Notes under the pieces: model-generated
Told to the model about the DNA's origin: nothing
Seen by the model: only the letters and a program-made list of their open reading frames with translations
The model's database searches: none
Made by a program: the position numbers and the translations under genes
Shown: piece after piece, positions 33,167 to 42,794 of the stretch
Position numbering within the stretch: the first letter of the stretch is position 1
How the letters are laid out: each line of letters starts with the position of its first letter
Source: Geobacter sp.
GTDB taxonomy: Bacteria > Desulfobacterota > Desulfuromonadia > Geobacterales > Geobacteraceae
Direction: 5' to 3'
Assembly (NCBI GenBank): GCA_003574885.1
Contig: PJFC01000010.1
Span: forward strand, 1-64,000
Length of the DNA: 64,000 bases

Positions 33167-34983
33167 CGGTTGAACTGCCTGGCAGACGCATCCAGTTCCC
33201 GGTACTTTTTCATTTCGGTTGCCGCTTCAGCCGGTTTTCCCATCAATTCGTACGCCATCGACAGGTTATAGTGCGCCTGGGGATTGAGCGGGGCGAGGGC
33301 AATCGCTTTCCCGAAAAGCTCCACGGCACCCGCCAGGTTACCCCTCTCGGCGGCCACGCTTCCCCTGTCGATAAGGGCGGGAACAGAGTCCGGCTTCATC
33401 ATCAGGGCTTCCTGGAACTTTCTTTCCGCTTCGGTGTTTCGCCCTTCCGCCATCAGCTTTTCACCTTCCCGGCAGAGCACACTGACCCTGCCGTTCAGCA
33501 TCTCTTCGATGTTCGGAAACATTGTCGTAACTTTGTCGTAGTATTTTCGGGCCATGGCTTTATCCCCCATACTCGCGTAGATCCTGCTCGCCATAATATA
33601 CGATTGGGGATTGCCGGGCTCAAGTGCCATCAGTTTGTTCAAAACCGACAGGGCCTTGTCGAACTTGTTGCCTTCCCAGTAAACGGCCGACAAATAGTTG
33701 TACGCATCACGAATAACGATCCCCTTCTTTGAACAGGATTCCTCCAGATACTTCTCGGCCTTGGCCAGATCCCCATTTTCGTAGTAATACATGCCGAGAT
33801 TGGTAAAGCCGATACTCCTTTCCGGGGCATCGACTGTCATCTGCGTGTAAAGTGACGGCATATTTTTCCAGATGGCGTTTCGCTGCAGGTCAATTGCGGC
33901 ATAAAAAACAGAGAGTACCACCGTACCTGTTACAATGACCCGCTTATTTCCCAGACACATGACATAGGCCAGTACCAGGCTGAATCCCATTAAAGAAAAA
34001 TAGGCATACCGGTCCGCTATCAAGGTAGTCCCGAGAGGGACTATGCCGGTAACAGGAAGTAAAAAAAGAAAAAACCAGCCGGCGGAAAATGCTATTTCCC
34101 TCTTTTTTCTGAATAAGACTGCAACGCTCACAACAACCAGCAGCAGTACTGAATACAACGCGAAGGAAGAGACAGAAACGGCGGGAGAAATATCGTAGAT
34201 CACTTTCAGGCCAACAGGGAAGAGCATGTTCTTCACGTAGCTGACGACAATTTTGGGGATCAATAACAAATTGCCCGAAAGCTGAATAGTTGTGAGCAAA
34301 TTGCCATGGGCGACGGCAAACGACCTGAGGATAAGGTAGCAGATAATTGAGGCAAGGTAGGGGAGATAAGCTGTCCAGCGTCTCTTTTCCGTGCCGATGT
34401 ACCGGTCATAGGCGATCAATACGAGCGGCAGAAGCAGGGCAAACTCTTTCGAGAAAATTGCCACCGTAAAACTGATAACTGCGGGGAGCCATCTCTTGTT
34501 GACATACAGGAGCAATGCCAGTAACGCAAAACAGGCGCTGAGCAGCGTGTTCCTTCCTCCGGCATGGAAATTCACGCTTTCCGCGGCAATCGGATGCAGG
34601 GCAAAGAGCAAGGCAGCGACAAATGCCATCCGTTCCTTTTTGAACAGCGCAAACACCACTCTGTAAAAAAGAAGCACAACGGCAATGTGGAGGATCAGGT
34701 TGGTAATGTTGAAGCCGACGGGATTCAAGCCCCAAATGGAGCGATCGAGCATAAAGGAAATATACGTCACAGGCCGGTAATAACCGGTGAGACCGTCGCC
34801 CGTTCTATCCTCGTAAAGGAACAGCTTTGGCAGATTGGTGAAGTTTTCCAGCAGTCGGTTTTTAACAATTACATCAAGGTCGTCCCATACGAAGCGATTG
34901 GTGAGGGTACTGCCATAGACCACGACGAGGAGCAAAGTGATAAAAGCAGATCGCCAGAGGAGTGTTTTTTGTGAGTCGGTCAT
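33163..34983 (-). CDS. TMTC-like GT-C membrane protein with TPR repeats (type B)
   Basis: A 606-residue multi-pass protein with FVWDDLDVIVKN in the first loop (putative catalytic acids), GYYRPVTYISFMLDRSIWG, HPIAAESVNFHAGGRN, and a C-terminal TPR region (about 390-590). It closely matches the protein at 56027-57796 across these motifs, more than it matches its own neighbour. Translationally coupled to the type A gene downstream. AAGGA precedes the ATG. Probably an inner-membrane enzyme that transfers sugars from a lipid-linked donor to a periplasmic acceptor; the donor and acceptor are unknown. Confidence 0.82.
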   Translation of the reverse strand: MTDSQKTLLWRSAFITLLLVVVYGSTLTNRFVWDDLDVIVKNRLLENFTNLPKLFLYEDRTGDGLTGYYRPVTYISFMLDRSIWGLNPVGFNITNLILHIAVVLLFYRVVFALFKKERMAFVAALLFALHPIAAESVNFHAGGRNTLLSACFALLALLLYVNKRWLPAVISFTVAIFSKEFALLLPLVLIAYDRYIGTEKRRWTAYLPYLASIICYLILRSFAVAHGNLLTTIQLSGNLLLIPKIVVSYVKNMLFPVGLKVIYDISPAVSVSSFALYSVLLLVVVSVAVLFRKKREIAFSAGWFFLFLLPVTGIVPLGTTLIADRYAYFSLMGFSLVLAYVMCLGNKRVIVTGTVVLSVFYAAIDLQRNAIWKNMPSLYTQMTVDAPERSIGFTNLGMYYYENGDLAKAEKYLEESCSKKGIVIRDAYNYLSAVYWEGNKFDKALSVLNKLMALEPGNPQSYIMASRIYASMGDKAMARKYYDKVTTMFPNIEEMLNGRVSVLCREGEKLMAEGRNTEAERKFQEALMMKPDSVPALIDRGSVAAERGNLAGAVELFGKAIALAPLNPQAHYNLSMAYELMGKPAEAATEMKKYRELDASARQFNR

Positions 34984-35204
34984 TACCGCAGAATCCTTTG
35001 TAAACCTGACCTTCTGTATGTTGGCGCGTTACCCTGCATCATGCCGGCAATCGTTCCACTGCACGAGTCAATAAGCCAGAAAAATACCAGGCCGAATTTA
35101 TCACCCCAGAATAAAGGCCGTCAATACAATTAGCGGCAAAGTGGGAGAGCCGTTGCCAGTCAGTTTCAACACGACTCAGCCCTTATTGCTAATTCCTGCA
35201 ACAA

Positions 35205-36896
35205 ATGCTACATAGTCTATCCATGAACGATAGAAGCCTGAAAAACTCCCGCAGCTTTCTTCCACTACTCATCCTGGTCTCGGTAACCATCATCTCCCTC
35301 GCACCATTTGCCGCCAAGGCATTCAACATCGACGAACCGCTCTTCATATGGGTTGCCAAACATATTCAATCGCATCCACTGGACTTTTACGGTTTCAGGA
35401 TCAATTGGTATGGCACTGATATGGACGCTGCAAGGATCATAAAAAACCCGCCCCTCGTTTCATACTACATCGCCCTGGTGGCAGCGTTTTCAGGCTGGAA
35501 TGAACTCCATCTGCATCTTGCTTTTCTTTTCCCAGCGGTCGCCGCAGTACTGGGAACCTACTTTCTGGCCAGCGAGTTCACGAAAAACCCCTTGATGGCG
35601 ACCCTCATCGGCATTTTGAATCCGGTCTTCATCCTGTCGAGCACTACGGTTATGTGTGACACCATGATGCTCGCTTTCTATGTCTGGTCAGTGTACTTCT
35701 GGGTGCGTGGCACAAAAGACGGCAGTTGCCGGAACCTTTTCATTGCAGCCATGCTGGTTGTGCTCTGCAGCCTTACCAAATACTTCGGATTAAGCCTGAT
35801 CCCGCTCCTGTTCCTCTACACACTTGTGGCCGGTGAAGGGAGGAGACAACAGGCGCTATTTCTCCTGATCCCGATCGCTATCCTTTGCCTGTATCAATGG
35901 GAGACCTACGTTATCTACGGCAGGGGACTGCTGTCGGATGCCGCCAGTTATGCCAGCAAAGAAAAGGCCCTGGATATTGCCGCCATCTTTCCCAACCTTG
36001 TCACCGGTCTCAGTTTTACCGGGGGTTGCCTCATATCCACGCTGTTCCTTGTCCCACTGCTCTGGAACAAACGCATAGTACTTGCCGCGACTATTCTTAT
36101 CCCGATGGCAGCCTTCGGTCTCAGCAGAATCAATTTCTCCCACCTCCCCGAGACCCCCTGGTGGGGGTATTATCTGCAACTCTCGATTTTCGTGGCAGCA
36201 GGGGTAAACATCCTCGTTCTTGCCGGTCACGAGCTCTGGCAAAGAAGAGCACCCGACACCATGCTCCTTGTCCTGTGGGTAATGGGAACTTTTGTCTTCG
36301 CTGCCATGGTGAACTGGTCGGTCAACGGCAGGAGCATCCTCCCGATGGCTCCTGCCGTGGGTATCGTCGTCATGCGTTTTCTTGAAAACAATAAAGAGAA
36401 GTTCTGGCAACCGGGGTTCAAGCAGATGGTGATACCGTTATCCTGCGCCTGGCTTGTTTGCATGTTGGTCACGTGGGCAGACTACAGCCTGGCGGAAACG
36501 GCACGCAACGCAGCAAGGGAAATCGGCAGGACGTATGGTGGTTCGGCAGAACCACCCTGGTTCCAGGGGCATTGGGGCTTCCAGTACTACATGGAGCAGA
36601 ATGGCGGTATTGCGTATGACAGGCTAAAATCGACAATCCAGCCGGGTGATGTCATGGTGATGCCGGAAAATAGCAGCAATGCTTTTCCGGAAATCATGGC
36701 GCAAGGTGTCACCTTGCACGTGATGGAATTTGCGCCATTGAGTTTTTTGACCACAATGAACTACAATGCGGGCGCTGGATATTACTCAAGCGCTTTTGGG
36801 CCGATCCCGTTCCTGGTCGACAAGTCACTCGAAGAAAGATACCATGTTGTCAGTTTCCCGCCGTCACAACAGCCGACAAGAGTAATGAAACCATGA
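35205..36896 (+). CDS. GT-C (ArnT/PMT-like, family 39) glycosyltransferase
   Basis: A 563-residue inner-membrane protein with about ten to twelve helices. The first periplasmic loop has FNIDEPLFIWV, with the Asp-Glu pair expected of GT39/GT83 enzymes, and KNPPLVSYYIAL after it. Such enzymes use polyprenyl-phosphate sugars, and the very next gene (ATGA overlap, 36893-36896) encodes a polyprenyl-phosphate glycosyltransferase that could make the donor. Starts at ATG 35205 or 35223 are both possible; neither has a clear ribosome site. First gene of the plus-strand glycan run. Confidence 0.83.
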   Translation: MLHSLSMNDRSLKNSRSFLPLLILVSVTIISLAPFAAKAFNIDEPLFIWVAKHIQSHPLDFYGFRINWYGTDMDAARIIKNPPLVSYYIALVAAFSGWNELHLHLAFLFPAVAAVLGTYFLASEFTKNPLMATLIGILNPVFILSSTTVMCDTMMLAFYVWSVYFWVRGTKDGSCRNLFIAAMLVVLCSLTKYFGLSLIPLLFLYTLVAGEGRRQQALFLLIPIAILCLYQWETYVIYGRGLLSDAASYASKEKALDIAAIFPNLVTGLSFTGGCLISTLFLVPLLWNKRIVLAATILIPMAAFGLSRINFSHLPETPWWGYYLQLSIFVAAGVNILVLAGHELWQRRAPDTMLLVLWVMGTFVFAAMVNWSVNGRSILPMAPAVGIVVMRFLENNKEKFWQPGFKQMVIPLSCAWLVCMLVTWADYSLAETARNAAREIGRTYGGSAEPPWFQGHWGFQYYMEQNGGIAYDRLKSTIQPGDVMVMPENSSNAFPEIMAQGVTLHVMEFAPLSFLTTMNYNAGAGYYSSAFGPIPFLVDKSLEERYHVVSFPPSQQPTRVMKP

Positions 36897-37840
36897 AGCT
36901 CATCATTCAAATACCCTGTTATAACGAGGCTGAGGCTTTGCCTGTCACCCTGAAGGAACTGCCACGCGAAGTACCGGGCTTCAGCAGCATCGAATGGCTT
37001 GTCATCAATGACGGCAGCACTGATGACACAGTAGAAATCGCAAAAAAATGCGGTGTTGACCACATCGTCAACTTTGCCAAAAACCAGGGTCTCGCAAAGA
37101 CCTTCCTCGCGGGCCTGGACAGCTGCATACGACTGGGAGCGGATGTAATTGTAAACACTGATGCGGACAATCAGTATGCGGCTGCAGACATTCCGGCACT
37201 GGTTGCCCCTATTCTCGCCGGGAAATCCGATATTGTCATCGGCATCAGATCGATTGATCAAATCGAATCATTTTCTTTCCTTAAAAAAGTATTGCAGAAA
37301 CTTGGCAGTGCTGTGGTGCGTTTTGTCAGTAAAACCACTATTTCGGACGCTCCGAGCGGTTTCAGGGCGATGAGCCGGGAAGCAGCACTAAGAATCAATG
37401 TATTTAATGATTATACCTATACGTTAGAGACGATAATACAGGCCGGGCAGAAGAATATTGCCATAACATCAGTTCCGGTGGGGGTAAACGGGGAGTTGCG
37501 CCCTTCACGCCTGGTGAAAAACATCCCTTCGTACGTAAAAAAATCTATTATTACTATTGTCAGAATTTTTGTTGTCTATAAAGCTTTCAGATTTTTCATG
37601 TCGGTGGGCTTATTCGTGTTCAGCCTGGGACTGGCAGGGGGAATCAGATATTTATATTATTACTTCACAGGTGACAGCGCTGGACACGTTCAGTCGTTGA
37701 TTTTATCGTCAATACTTTTAGGTATCGGATTTCAAACCATGCTGACAGCATTCTTGGCGGACCTTCTGGCTGTCAACCGGCGGCTCATGGAAGATGTGCA
37801 ATACCGTGTTAAAAAGCTGGAACACCCCGGTAGAGATTGA
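36893..37840 (+). CDS. Family 2 glycosyltransferase, DPM1/GtrB-like
   Basis: A 315-residue enzyme with a cytoplasmic GT-A domain (1-225: IPCYNEAEALP, VINDGSTDDT, NTDADNQY as the DxD region) and two C-terminal membrane helices (about 228-250, 268-292), the layout of GtrB-type polyprenyl-phosphate sugar synthases. It is translationally coupled to the GT-C gene before it, so it probably charges the lipid carrier that this enzyme uses. The sugar is not predictable. Confidence 0.88.
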   Translation: MKLIIQIPCYNEAEALPVTLKELPREVPGFSSIEWLVINDGSTDDTVEIAKKCGVDHIVNFAKNQGLAKTFLAGLDSCIRLGADVIVNTDADNQYAAADIPALVAPILAGKSDIVIGIRSIDQIESFSFLKKVLQKLGSAVVRFVSKTTISDAPSGFRAMSREAALRINVFNDYTYTLETIIQAGQKNIAITSVPVGVNGELRPSRLVKNIPSYVKKSIITIVRIFVVYKAFRFFMSVGLFVFSLGLAGGIRYLYYYFTGDSAGHVQSLILSSILLGIGFQTMLTAFLADLLAVNRRLMEDVQYRVKKLEHPGRD

Positions 37841-37867
37841 ACGTAATCAAACAACCAAGGAGGAAGT

Positions 37868-38308
37868 ATGCTGTATCTATCAAGAGTAGTAGTGCTTTGT
37901 TTATGTCTGGCGACATCTTTGTTATTAGTTTCATGCTCTGACAAAAATGATCCTGCTATTGCAGTGTGCAAGGAATTTATTAAAAAAGCGGCAACTGGGG
38001 ATAAGACATTAAAAGACATAATAGATTTTGATGCAGCGGCGCAGAAATATGGGACTACAGAACAGGAAATAATTAAAAAAGAAGGCGCGGAAAAATGGAA
38101 CACCATAAAAGACGATATGGTAACGACCATTATCACAACGTTCAGCCCTCTCAAGAATAATTATTCTTCCGCTTTCAAGGATTTTAAAATTGAGGAAAAA
38201 GGTAAGGATTATTGGATAGTTTCCTATATCAATCCAGAAAAGCAGCGCAGAATGATGATGGTAAAAAAGAGAAACGACAAGCTTAAAACCTATTACTTTA
38301 ACCGTTGA
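37868..38308 (+). CDS. Small lipoprotein of unknown function
   Basis: A 146-residue secreted lipoprotein; the lipobox cysteine is in LLVSC (about residue 23). The mature part is Lys-rich, probably helical at first (AVCKEFIKKAATGDKTLKD) then beta (YWIVSYINPEKQ). The base composition is clearly more AT-rich than the flanking glycosyltransferase genes. A very good ribosome site AAGGAGGAAG precedes the ATG. The stop overlaps a TTG that could start the next gene. I do not recognise the family; it may follow a DUF4878-like fold, but that is a guess. Confidence 0.7.
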   Translation: MLYLSRVVVLCLCLATSLLLVSCSDKNDPAIAVCKEFIKKAATGDKTLKDIIDFDAAAQKYGTTEQEIIKKEGAEKWNTIKDDMVTTIITTFSPLKNNYSSAFKDFKIEEKGKDYWIVSYINPEKQRRMMMVKKRNDKLKTYYFNR

Positions 38309-38322
38309 TCCGGATCGAGTCT

Positions 38323-39849
38323 ATGTATTCAGGAGCGCCTGACAAGGGACACTCAACGACATCAGGCACATCGTGTTTCAACGAGGCCCCTGATGGGAGA
38401 TTCCCCTCGTCCCGTCATCTCACATGGGCTGTTACAATTCTGATGGGTTATTTTGGCCTGCGGCTCCTGTTTCTGGCGCTATGCATCTCTCCATTTGTCC
38501 CACCAGATGAGTCAACCCACTTGGGGATATGCAAGATTTTTTCGAGAGTTCCCTTCCTGCCGGCGAACTCCCCGGACTCCTTTCAGTATGGGTTAATCAC
38601 CAACATCCCCTGGCTCTATTACTGGATCATGGGCAAACTGCTTTCACTTAATTTCCTCGGTTTTTCCGACTTGGTATTTCTGCGTCTGCTCAACATTCCG
38701 CTCGCCTTTGCCTTTGTCTTCTATGTTTGGCGCACTCTCCGACTGATAACGGACGACCGGCTCACCCAGATTCTGTTGCTGGTAGCCGTGACCAATACGA
38801 TGATGCTGACCTTTCTCTCGGCGTTCGTCTCGTATGACAACCTCGCCAACCTTCTGGCGGCCATGTCCGTATATTATCTGCTGGCTTTCTACAAAAACCG
38901 CTCCGCCGCCCTGCTGGCCGTTTCGCTTATCTGCCAGCTTGCCGGCTGTCTTACTAAAATCACTTTCCTCCCCTTGGCGCTGGTTCTGAACGGTGTGCTG
39001 ATCGTCCACGAGATCAGGAATCTTGCCGGGCTCCTTTCAGCGTTCAAGACCTGTTTCCGTGATGCCAGAGGGCGCAGCATTATCGTCGCTCTGGTACTGC
39101 TGCTTGGACTGGGGTTGAACAGTCAGCTTTATCTCGGCAATTACATCAACCACGGCACTATTACGCTCGAACCTACCGATGTTCTTCCCTTGGAAAGTGC
39201 GCTTCAGTATCGGCTCGCCGCGCGCGGCCATGTTTTCAAGCTGTTCAAGGAAGGGCGCGTTACCAAAGAGCAGGCACTGGAAATGACCTCGCTGATCAAC
39301 CACCCAGGCGACCGGGCCGATACGGCCTTCATGATCGAGAACTATGCGAAATTCAAGAACGGCGAAATTCACCGAATGGGCCTGCCGGAATACATACCTA
39401 TGTGGATAGAACGCATGGCAGCCGGCATCTTCGGTATTTTTGCCCACCTCCAAATAGTCAACTATTGGCCAACGATTGCGCCTGTTGCGTTTCTGGCCGC
39501 GCTGACACTGCTTGCTTTTCTGATCAGATGGCGTCCAGAGGAGGTCGAAGGGCTTCCCACCTGCCTGTTGGTGATTGCAGGTTTTTACACGGCTTTTCTC
39601 ATGTACAGGGTCAATTATCAGAATTACCTCGATAACGGCGCACCGTTCGTTGCGCTGCAGGGACGTTACATTTTTCCCGTAATCGGCCCGATTTACATAC
39701 TTGCGAGCCTTTACCTTATGCGGCTTTTTAAGGGCAGGAGTGCGAGGTTGGCTATTTTCGGGCTGGCCGCTTTCACCTTTATAGTGTCAGATTTTCCTTT
39801 GTTTTTGACCCGCATCACCCCCGCGTGGAGCTACTGGCCACCTAACTGA
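38323..39849 (+). CDS. DUF2142-like multi-pass membrane protein
   Basis: A 508-residue protein with about twelve membrane helices after a 30-residue polar N-terminus. It has VPPDESTHLGICKIF in the first loop and LQGRYIFPVIGPIYIL near the C-terminus, patterns I associate with DUF2142 membrane proteins, which are predicted GT-C-type enzymes of surface polysaccharide clusters. ATG 38323 is preferred; a TTG at 38305 overlapping the upstream stop would add six residues. Confidence 0.72.
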   Translation: MYSGAPDKGHSTTSGTSCFNEAPDGRFPSSRHLTWAVTILMGYFGLRLLFLALCISPFVPPDESTHLGICKIFSRVPFLPANSPDSFQYGLITNIPWLYYWIMGKLLSLNFLGFSDLVFLRLLNIPLAFAFVFYVWRTLRLITDDRLTQILLLVAVTNTMMLTFLSAFVSYDNLANLLAAMSVYYLLAFYKNRSAALLAVSLICQLAGCLTKITFLPLALVLNGVLIVHEIRNLAGLLSAFKTCFRDARGRSIIVALVLLLGLGLNSQLYLGNYINHGTITLEPTDVLPLESALQYRLAARGHVFKLFKEGRVTKEQALEMTSLINHPGDRADTAFMIENYAKFKNGEIHRMGLPEYIPMWIERMAAGIFGIFAHLQIVNYWPTIAPVAFLAALTLLAFLIRWRPEEVEGLPTCLLVIAGFYTAFLMYRVNYQNYLDNGAPFVALQGRYIFPVIGPIYILASLYLMRLFKGRSARLAIFGLAAFTFIVSDFPLFLTRITPAWSYWPPN

Positions 39850-39903
39850 TAGCCAATCGGTTACGTGAGCTGAGCACTCCCCACATTCAGTAAGGCATAC
39901 GAT

Positions 39904-41532
39904 ATGAAAGTAGACAACACGGAATCCGGAAAGCTGGTGTCATACCTGCAGTATACCCTGCTAGCCCTGGTCCTGGCAGTTGTCGCCTATGTCCGCATAC
40001 GCCTGCTCCAGGTCCCTCTGGAACGGGATGAAGGCGAGTACGCCTACATGGGGCAACTACTGCTGAATGGCATACCTCCCTACGTACACGCCTATTCCAT
40101 GAAACTCCCCGGTGTCAGTGTTATGTACGCTCTGTTCATGGGGCTGTTCGGCCAGACACCTTTCGGAATTCATCTGGGACTTTTGCTCGTCAACGGGATA
40201 TGCATATTGCTGGTATATCTGCTGGCTTTGAGGCTGTTTGACCGGAATGCGGCTTTCCCCGCAGCTGCAAGCTACGCTGTTTTATCCCTCAGTGAATTCG
40301 TGTACGGCATTTTTGCCCATGCGACCCATTTCGTCGTTTTATTTGCATTGGCTGGCTTCATCTTGCTGCTACGTCCTAGCAAGAGAGCCCGCACACTGCT
40401 GCTGTTCCTGAGCGGGTTCTGTTTCGGCCTGGCATTCACCATGAAACAGCCTGCGGCTCTTCTGATTGTCTGTGCATTGTTTCATCTATTATCGAGCGGT
40501 TATCACGCGCACGCCTCCGGCAGAAAAACATTGATAACGGAAATCGCCCTGTTTCTTCTTGGTGTCGTCGTACCTTATACACTCATCGTCCTCTGGGTGC
40601 TCAACGCGGGCGCTTTTGACACATTCTGGTTCTGGACCGTCACCTATGTCCGGGAATACGCCTCCGGCCAGACAATCGCCCAAGGACTGACCGTATTGGG
40701 CCGCACCTTTCCTCTCATTGTGAAACCCCATCTTCCACTCTGGATTCTGGCAAGCGCAGGGGCATTTTCCCTCTTGGCAAACCGGGGGCGGTGCACAAAC
40801 AGGCAATTTCTCGCGGGACTGCTGTTCTTCTCGTCCCTTGCGGTCTGTTCGGGGTATTATTTCCGGTGGCACTATTTTATTCTTATCCTGCCGGTAATTG
40901 CTTTACTGGTTGGCGCCTCATGCGTCGCAATCGGGGACATGATCGCTCCGGGAACGAGCAGCAAAAAATGGCTGGGCCGCCTGATTCCCACACTCCTGGT
41001 CATGGCAGCAATCGGGTATGGTCTCTACCAGGAACGATCGTACTTTTTCAAGCTCACCCCCCTGGAAGCAAGTGCTGCAACATATGGCACAACCCCCTTT
41101 CCCGCAGCGATCGAAATTGGCCGCTACATAAAGGATCATACCTCCGGCACCGACCGGATTGCGGTACTTGGCTCCGAACCGGAGATTTATTTCTACGCCA
41201 GGAGACTATCGGCAACCGGCTATATTTACATGTACAGCCTGATGGAAGACCAACCGCATGCCGAGAGAATGCAGCTGGAATTGATCCGCGAATTAGAACA
41301 ATCAAAACCGAAATACTGTGTCTTCACCAAAATCCAATTCTCGTGGCTGGTAGGGCCATCTTCACCACGAATCATTTTCGACTGGTTTGAAAAGTATGCA
41401 AAAGAACACTACGATCAGGTTGGGGTTATTGAACTGCACGATTCAGAAACACGCTATTTCTGGGACGCGGAAGCTGCACGCCACACTTCCGGCTCGGGGC
41501 CACATCTTGCCGTCTATAAACGCAAGTCCTGA
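39904..41532 (+). CDS. GT-C family 39-type glycosyltransferase
   Basis: A 542-residue polytopic protein. The first loop carries LERDEGEYAYMGQLLLNG with the Asp-Glu pair of GT39/GT83 enzymes; helices continue to about residue 375, followed by a soluble C-terminal domain (about 385-542) with ERIGRY-type periplasmic segments such as DHTSGTDRIAVLGSEPEIY. Probably adds a sugar from a polyprenyl donor to a periplasmic acceptor. A stand-alone gene with AAGG upstream of the ATG. Confidence 0.83.
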   Translation: MKVDNTESGKLVSYLQYTLLALVLAVVAYVRIRLLQVPLERDEGEYAYMGQLLLNGIPPYVHAYSMKLPGVSVMYALFMGLFGQTPFGIHLGLLLVNGICILLVYLLALRLFDRNAAFPAAASYAVLSLSEFVYGIFAHATHFVVLFALAGFILLLRPSKRARTLLLFLSGFCFGLAFTMKQPAALLIVCALFHLLSSGYHAHASGRKTLITEIALFLLGVVVPYTLIVLWVLNAGAFDTFWFWTVTYVREYASGQTIAQGLTVLGRTFPLIVKPHLPLWILASAGAFSLLANRGRCTNRQFLAGLLFFSSLAVCSGYYFRWHYFILILPVIALLVGASCVAIGDMIAPGTSSKKWLGRLIPTLLVMAAIGYGLYQERSYFFKLTPLEASAATYGTTPFPAAIEIGRYIKDHTSGTDRIAVLGSEPEIYFYARRLSATGYIYMYSLMEDQPHAERMQLELIRELEQSKPKYCVFTKIQFSWLVGPSSPRIIFDWFEKYAKEHYDQVGVIELHDSETRYFWDAEAARHTSGSGPHLAVYKRKS

Positions 41533-41554
41533 TACTTTGGATACTGAGCTCGGT

Positions 41555-41583
41555 TTGAACACTATTTTTCTGTCCCTGATAAT
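41555..41583 (+). promoter_or_regulatory. Sigma-70 promoter of the flippase/aminotransferase run
   Basis: TTGAAC (41555-41560), 17-base spacer, GATAAT (41578-41583), in the 200-base gap before the family 4 glycosyltransferase gene. Confidence 0.5.
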
Positions 41584-41732
41584 CCGGCATTCAATGAGGA
41601 AGAACGTCTCCCCGTGTTCTGACGAGGGTTCTGGCTTCTTTCGGATGTTTACGGATATCTTCTGGATAAGATACAATGATTTGCGGGGAGCTTACCGGTT
41701 ATGAATCACATCATCAGCGGAGATGAAATTTA

Positions 41733-42794
41733 ATGACAACAGGGGTAATCACCTATGATTTTTTCCCATTAATCGGCGGTATCGGCAGGCTTACCTTTAT
41801 GCTGTATGGTGAATTGAAGGACAAGGATATGCTCTTTTTTTCCCCTGCCGACAACTCATTGCCCGGTCACATCCGTATATTTTCCCGGTTTATACGCCCG
41901 TTCAAACATGTTGGAGTGGCGATCTGGCTGCATTGCAACGTCCACCGAATAATTGCAGAACATAAACTCAGCAAACTGAATATTCACTCTGGGGCAGGCG
42001 GTGTTTTGTTCTTCAGACGAATTGATATACCGGTGATCATTACCTGTCATCACACCTACTGGCAGCATTATACCTACATTACGTCGCAGTTCTGGAAGCG
42101 TATTTTCTATCCTTTTGAGAAATTAACCTACCTGCGGGCTGATAAAATTATATCTAACAGTGAAGATACAACTCGTGTGCTTGTTGAGCGCTATGATATT
42201 CCGGAAGAGAAAATTACTCTCATCCCCTGCGCAGTCGACTACCACAAATTTCACTGCACAAATCAGGAAAAACGATTCAACAGTATCTTTTATATTGGCC
42301 GCATTGATACACGCAAGGGGGTGGATTTTCTCATCAGGAGCATGCCTCTTGTCGTGCAGCAGATTCCTGATGCTCTCCTGCTTGTGGGCGGAAACGGGTC
42401 GCATCTGGACAAGATGAAATCATTGGTCAACCGCTTGAATCTGAAGCGCAATGTCACATTCCTCGGATTCGTTCCGGATGACAAGCTTAACGCCTTATAC
42501 AATAAGGCCCAGTGCGTGGTGGTCCCTTCCATTTTCGAGGGGTTCGGCATTACGGTGATAGAGGCGATCGCGGCAGGGACCAGGGTTGTCGGAACCGATG
42601 TGGACGGTATTCGGTCAACCATTACGAGCGGGGATTATGGCTCCCTCGTTCCCTACGGTGACTGCAGAGCCTTGGCCGACGCCATTGTCGCCGAGCTTAA
42701 AAACCCCCGGATGGCGCAAGAACTGGCGCCTAAATACCGTCTAGACCACATCAGGAGTCGCTATCTGGAAGTGCTGGAAGAGACAACTCACTGA
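41733..42794 (+). CDS. Family 4 glycosyltransferase
   Basis: A 353-residue GT-B enzyme with two Rossmann domains. The N-terminal part begins TTGVITYDFFPLIGGIGRL; the C-terminal half has FYIGRIDTRKGVDFLI and the donor-site motif VVPSIFEGFGITVIEAIAAG, in which the EX7E acids are present. It acts at the cytoplasmic face in glycan assembly. The stop overlaps the flippase start by one base (TGATG). Confidence 0.9.
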   Translation: MTTGVITYDFFPLIGGIGRLTFMLYGELKDKDMLFFSPADNSLPGHIRIFSRFIRPFKHVGVAIWLHCNVHRIIAEHKLSKLNIHSGAGGVLFFRRIDIPVIITCHHTYWQHYTYITSQFWKRIFYPFEKLTYLRADKIISNSEDTTRVLVERYDIPEEKITLIPCAVDYHKFHCTNQEKRFNSIFYIGRIDTRKGVDFLIRSMPLVVQQIPDALLLVGGNGSHLDKMKSLVNRLNLKRNVTFLGFVPDDKLNALYNKAQCVVVPSIFEGFGITVIEAIAAGTRVVGTDVDGIRSTITSGDYGSLVPYGDCRALADAIVAELKNPRMAQELAPKYRLDHIRSRYLEVLEETTH

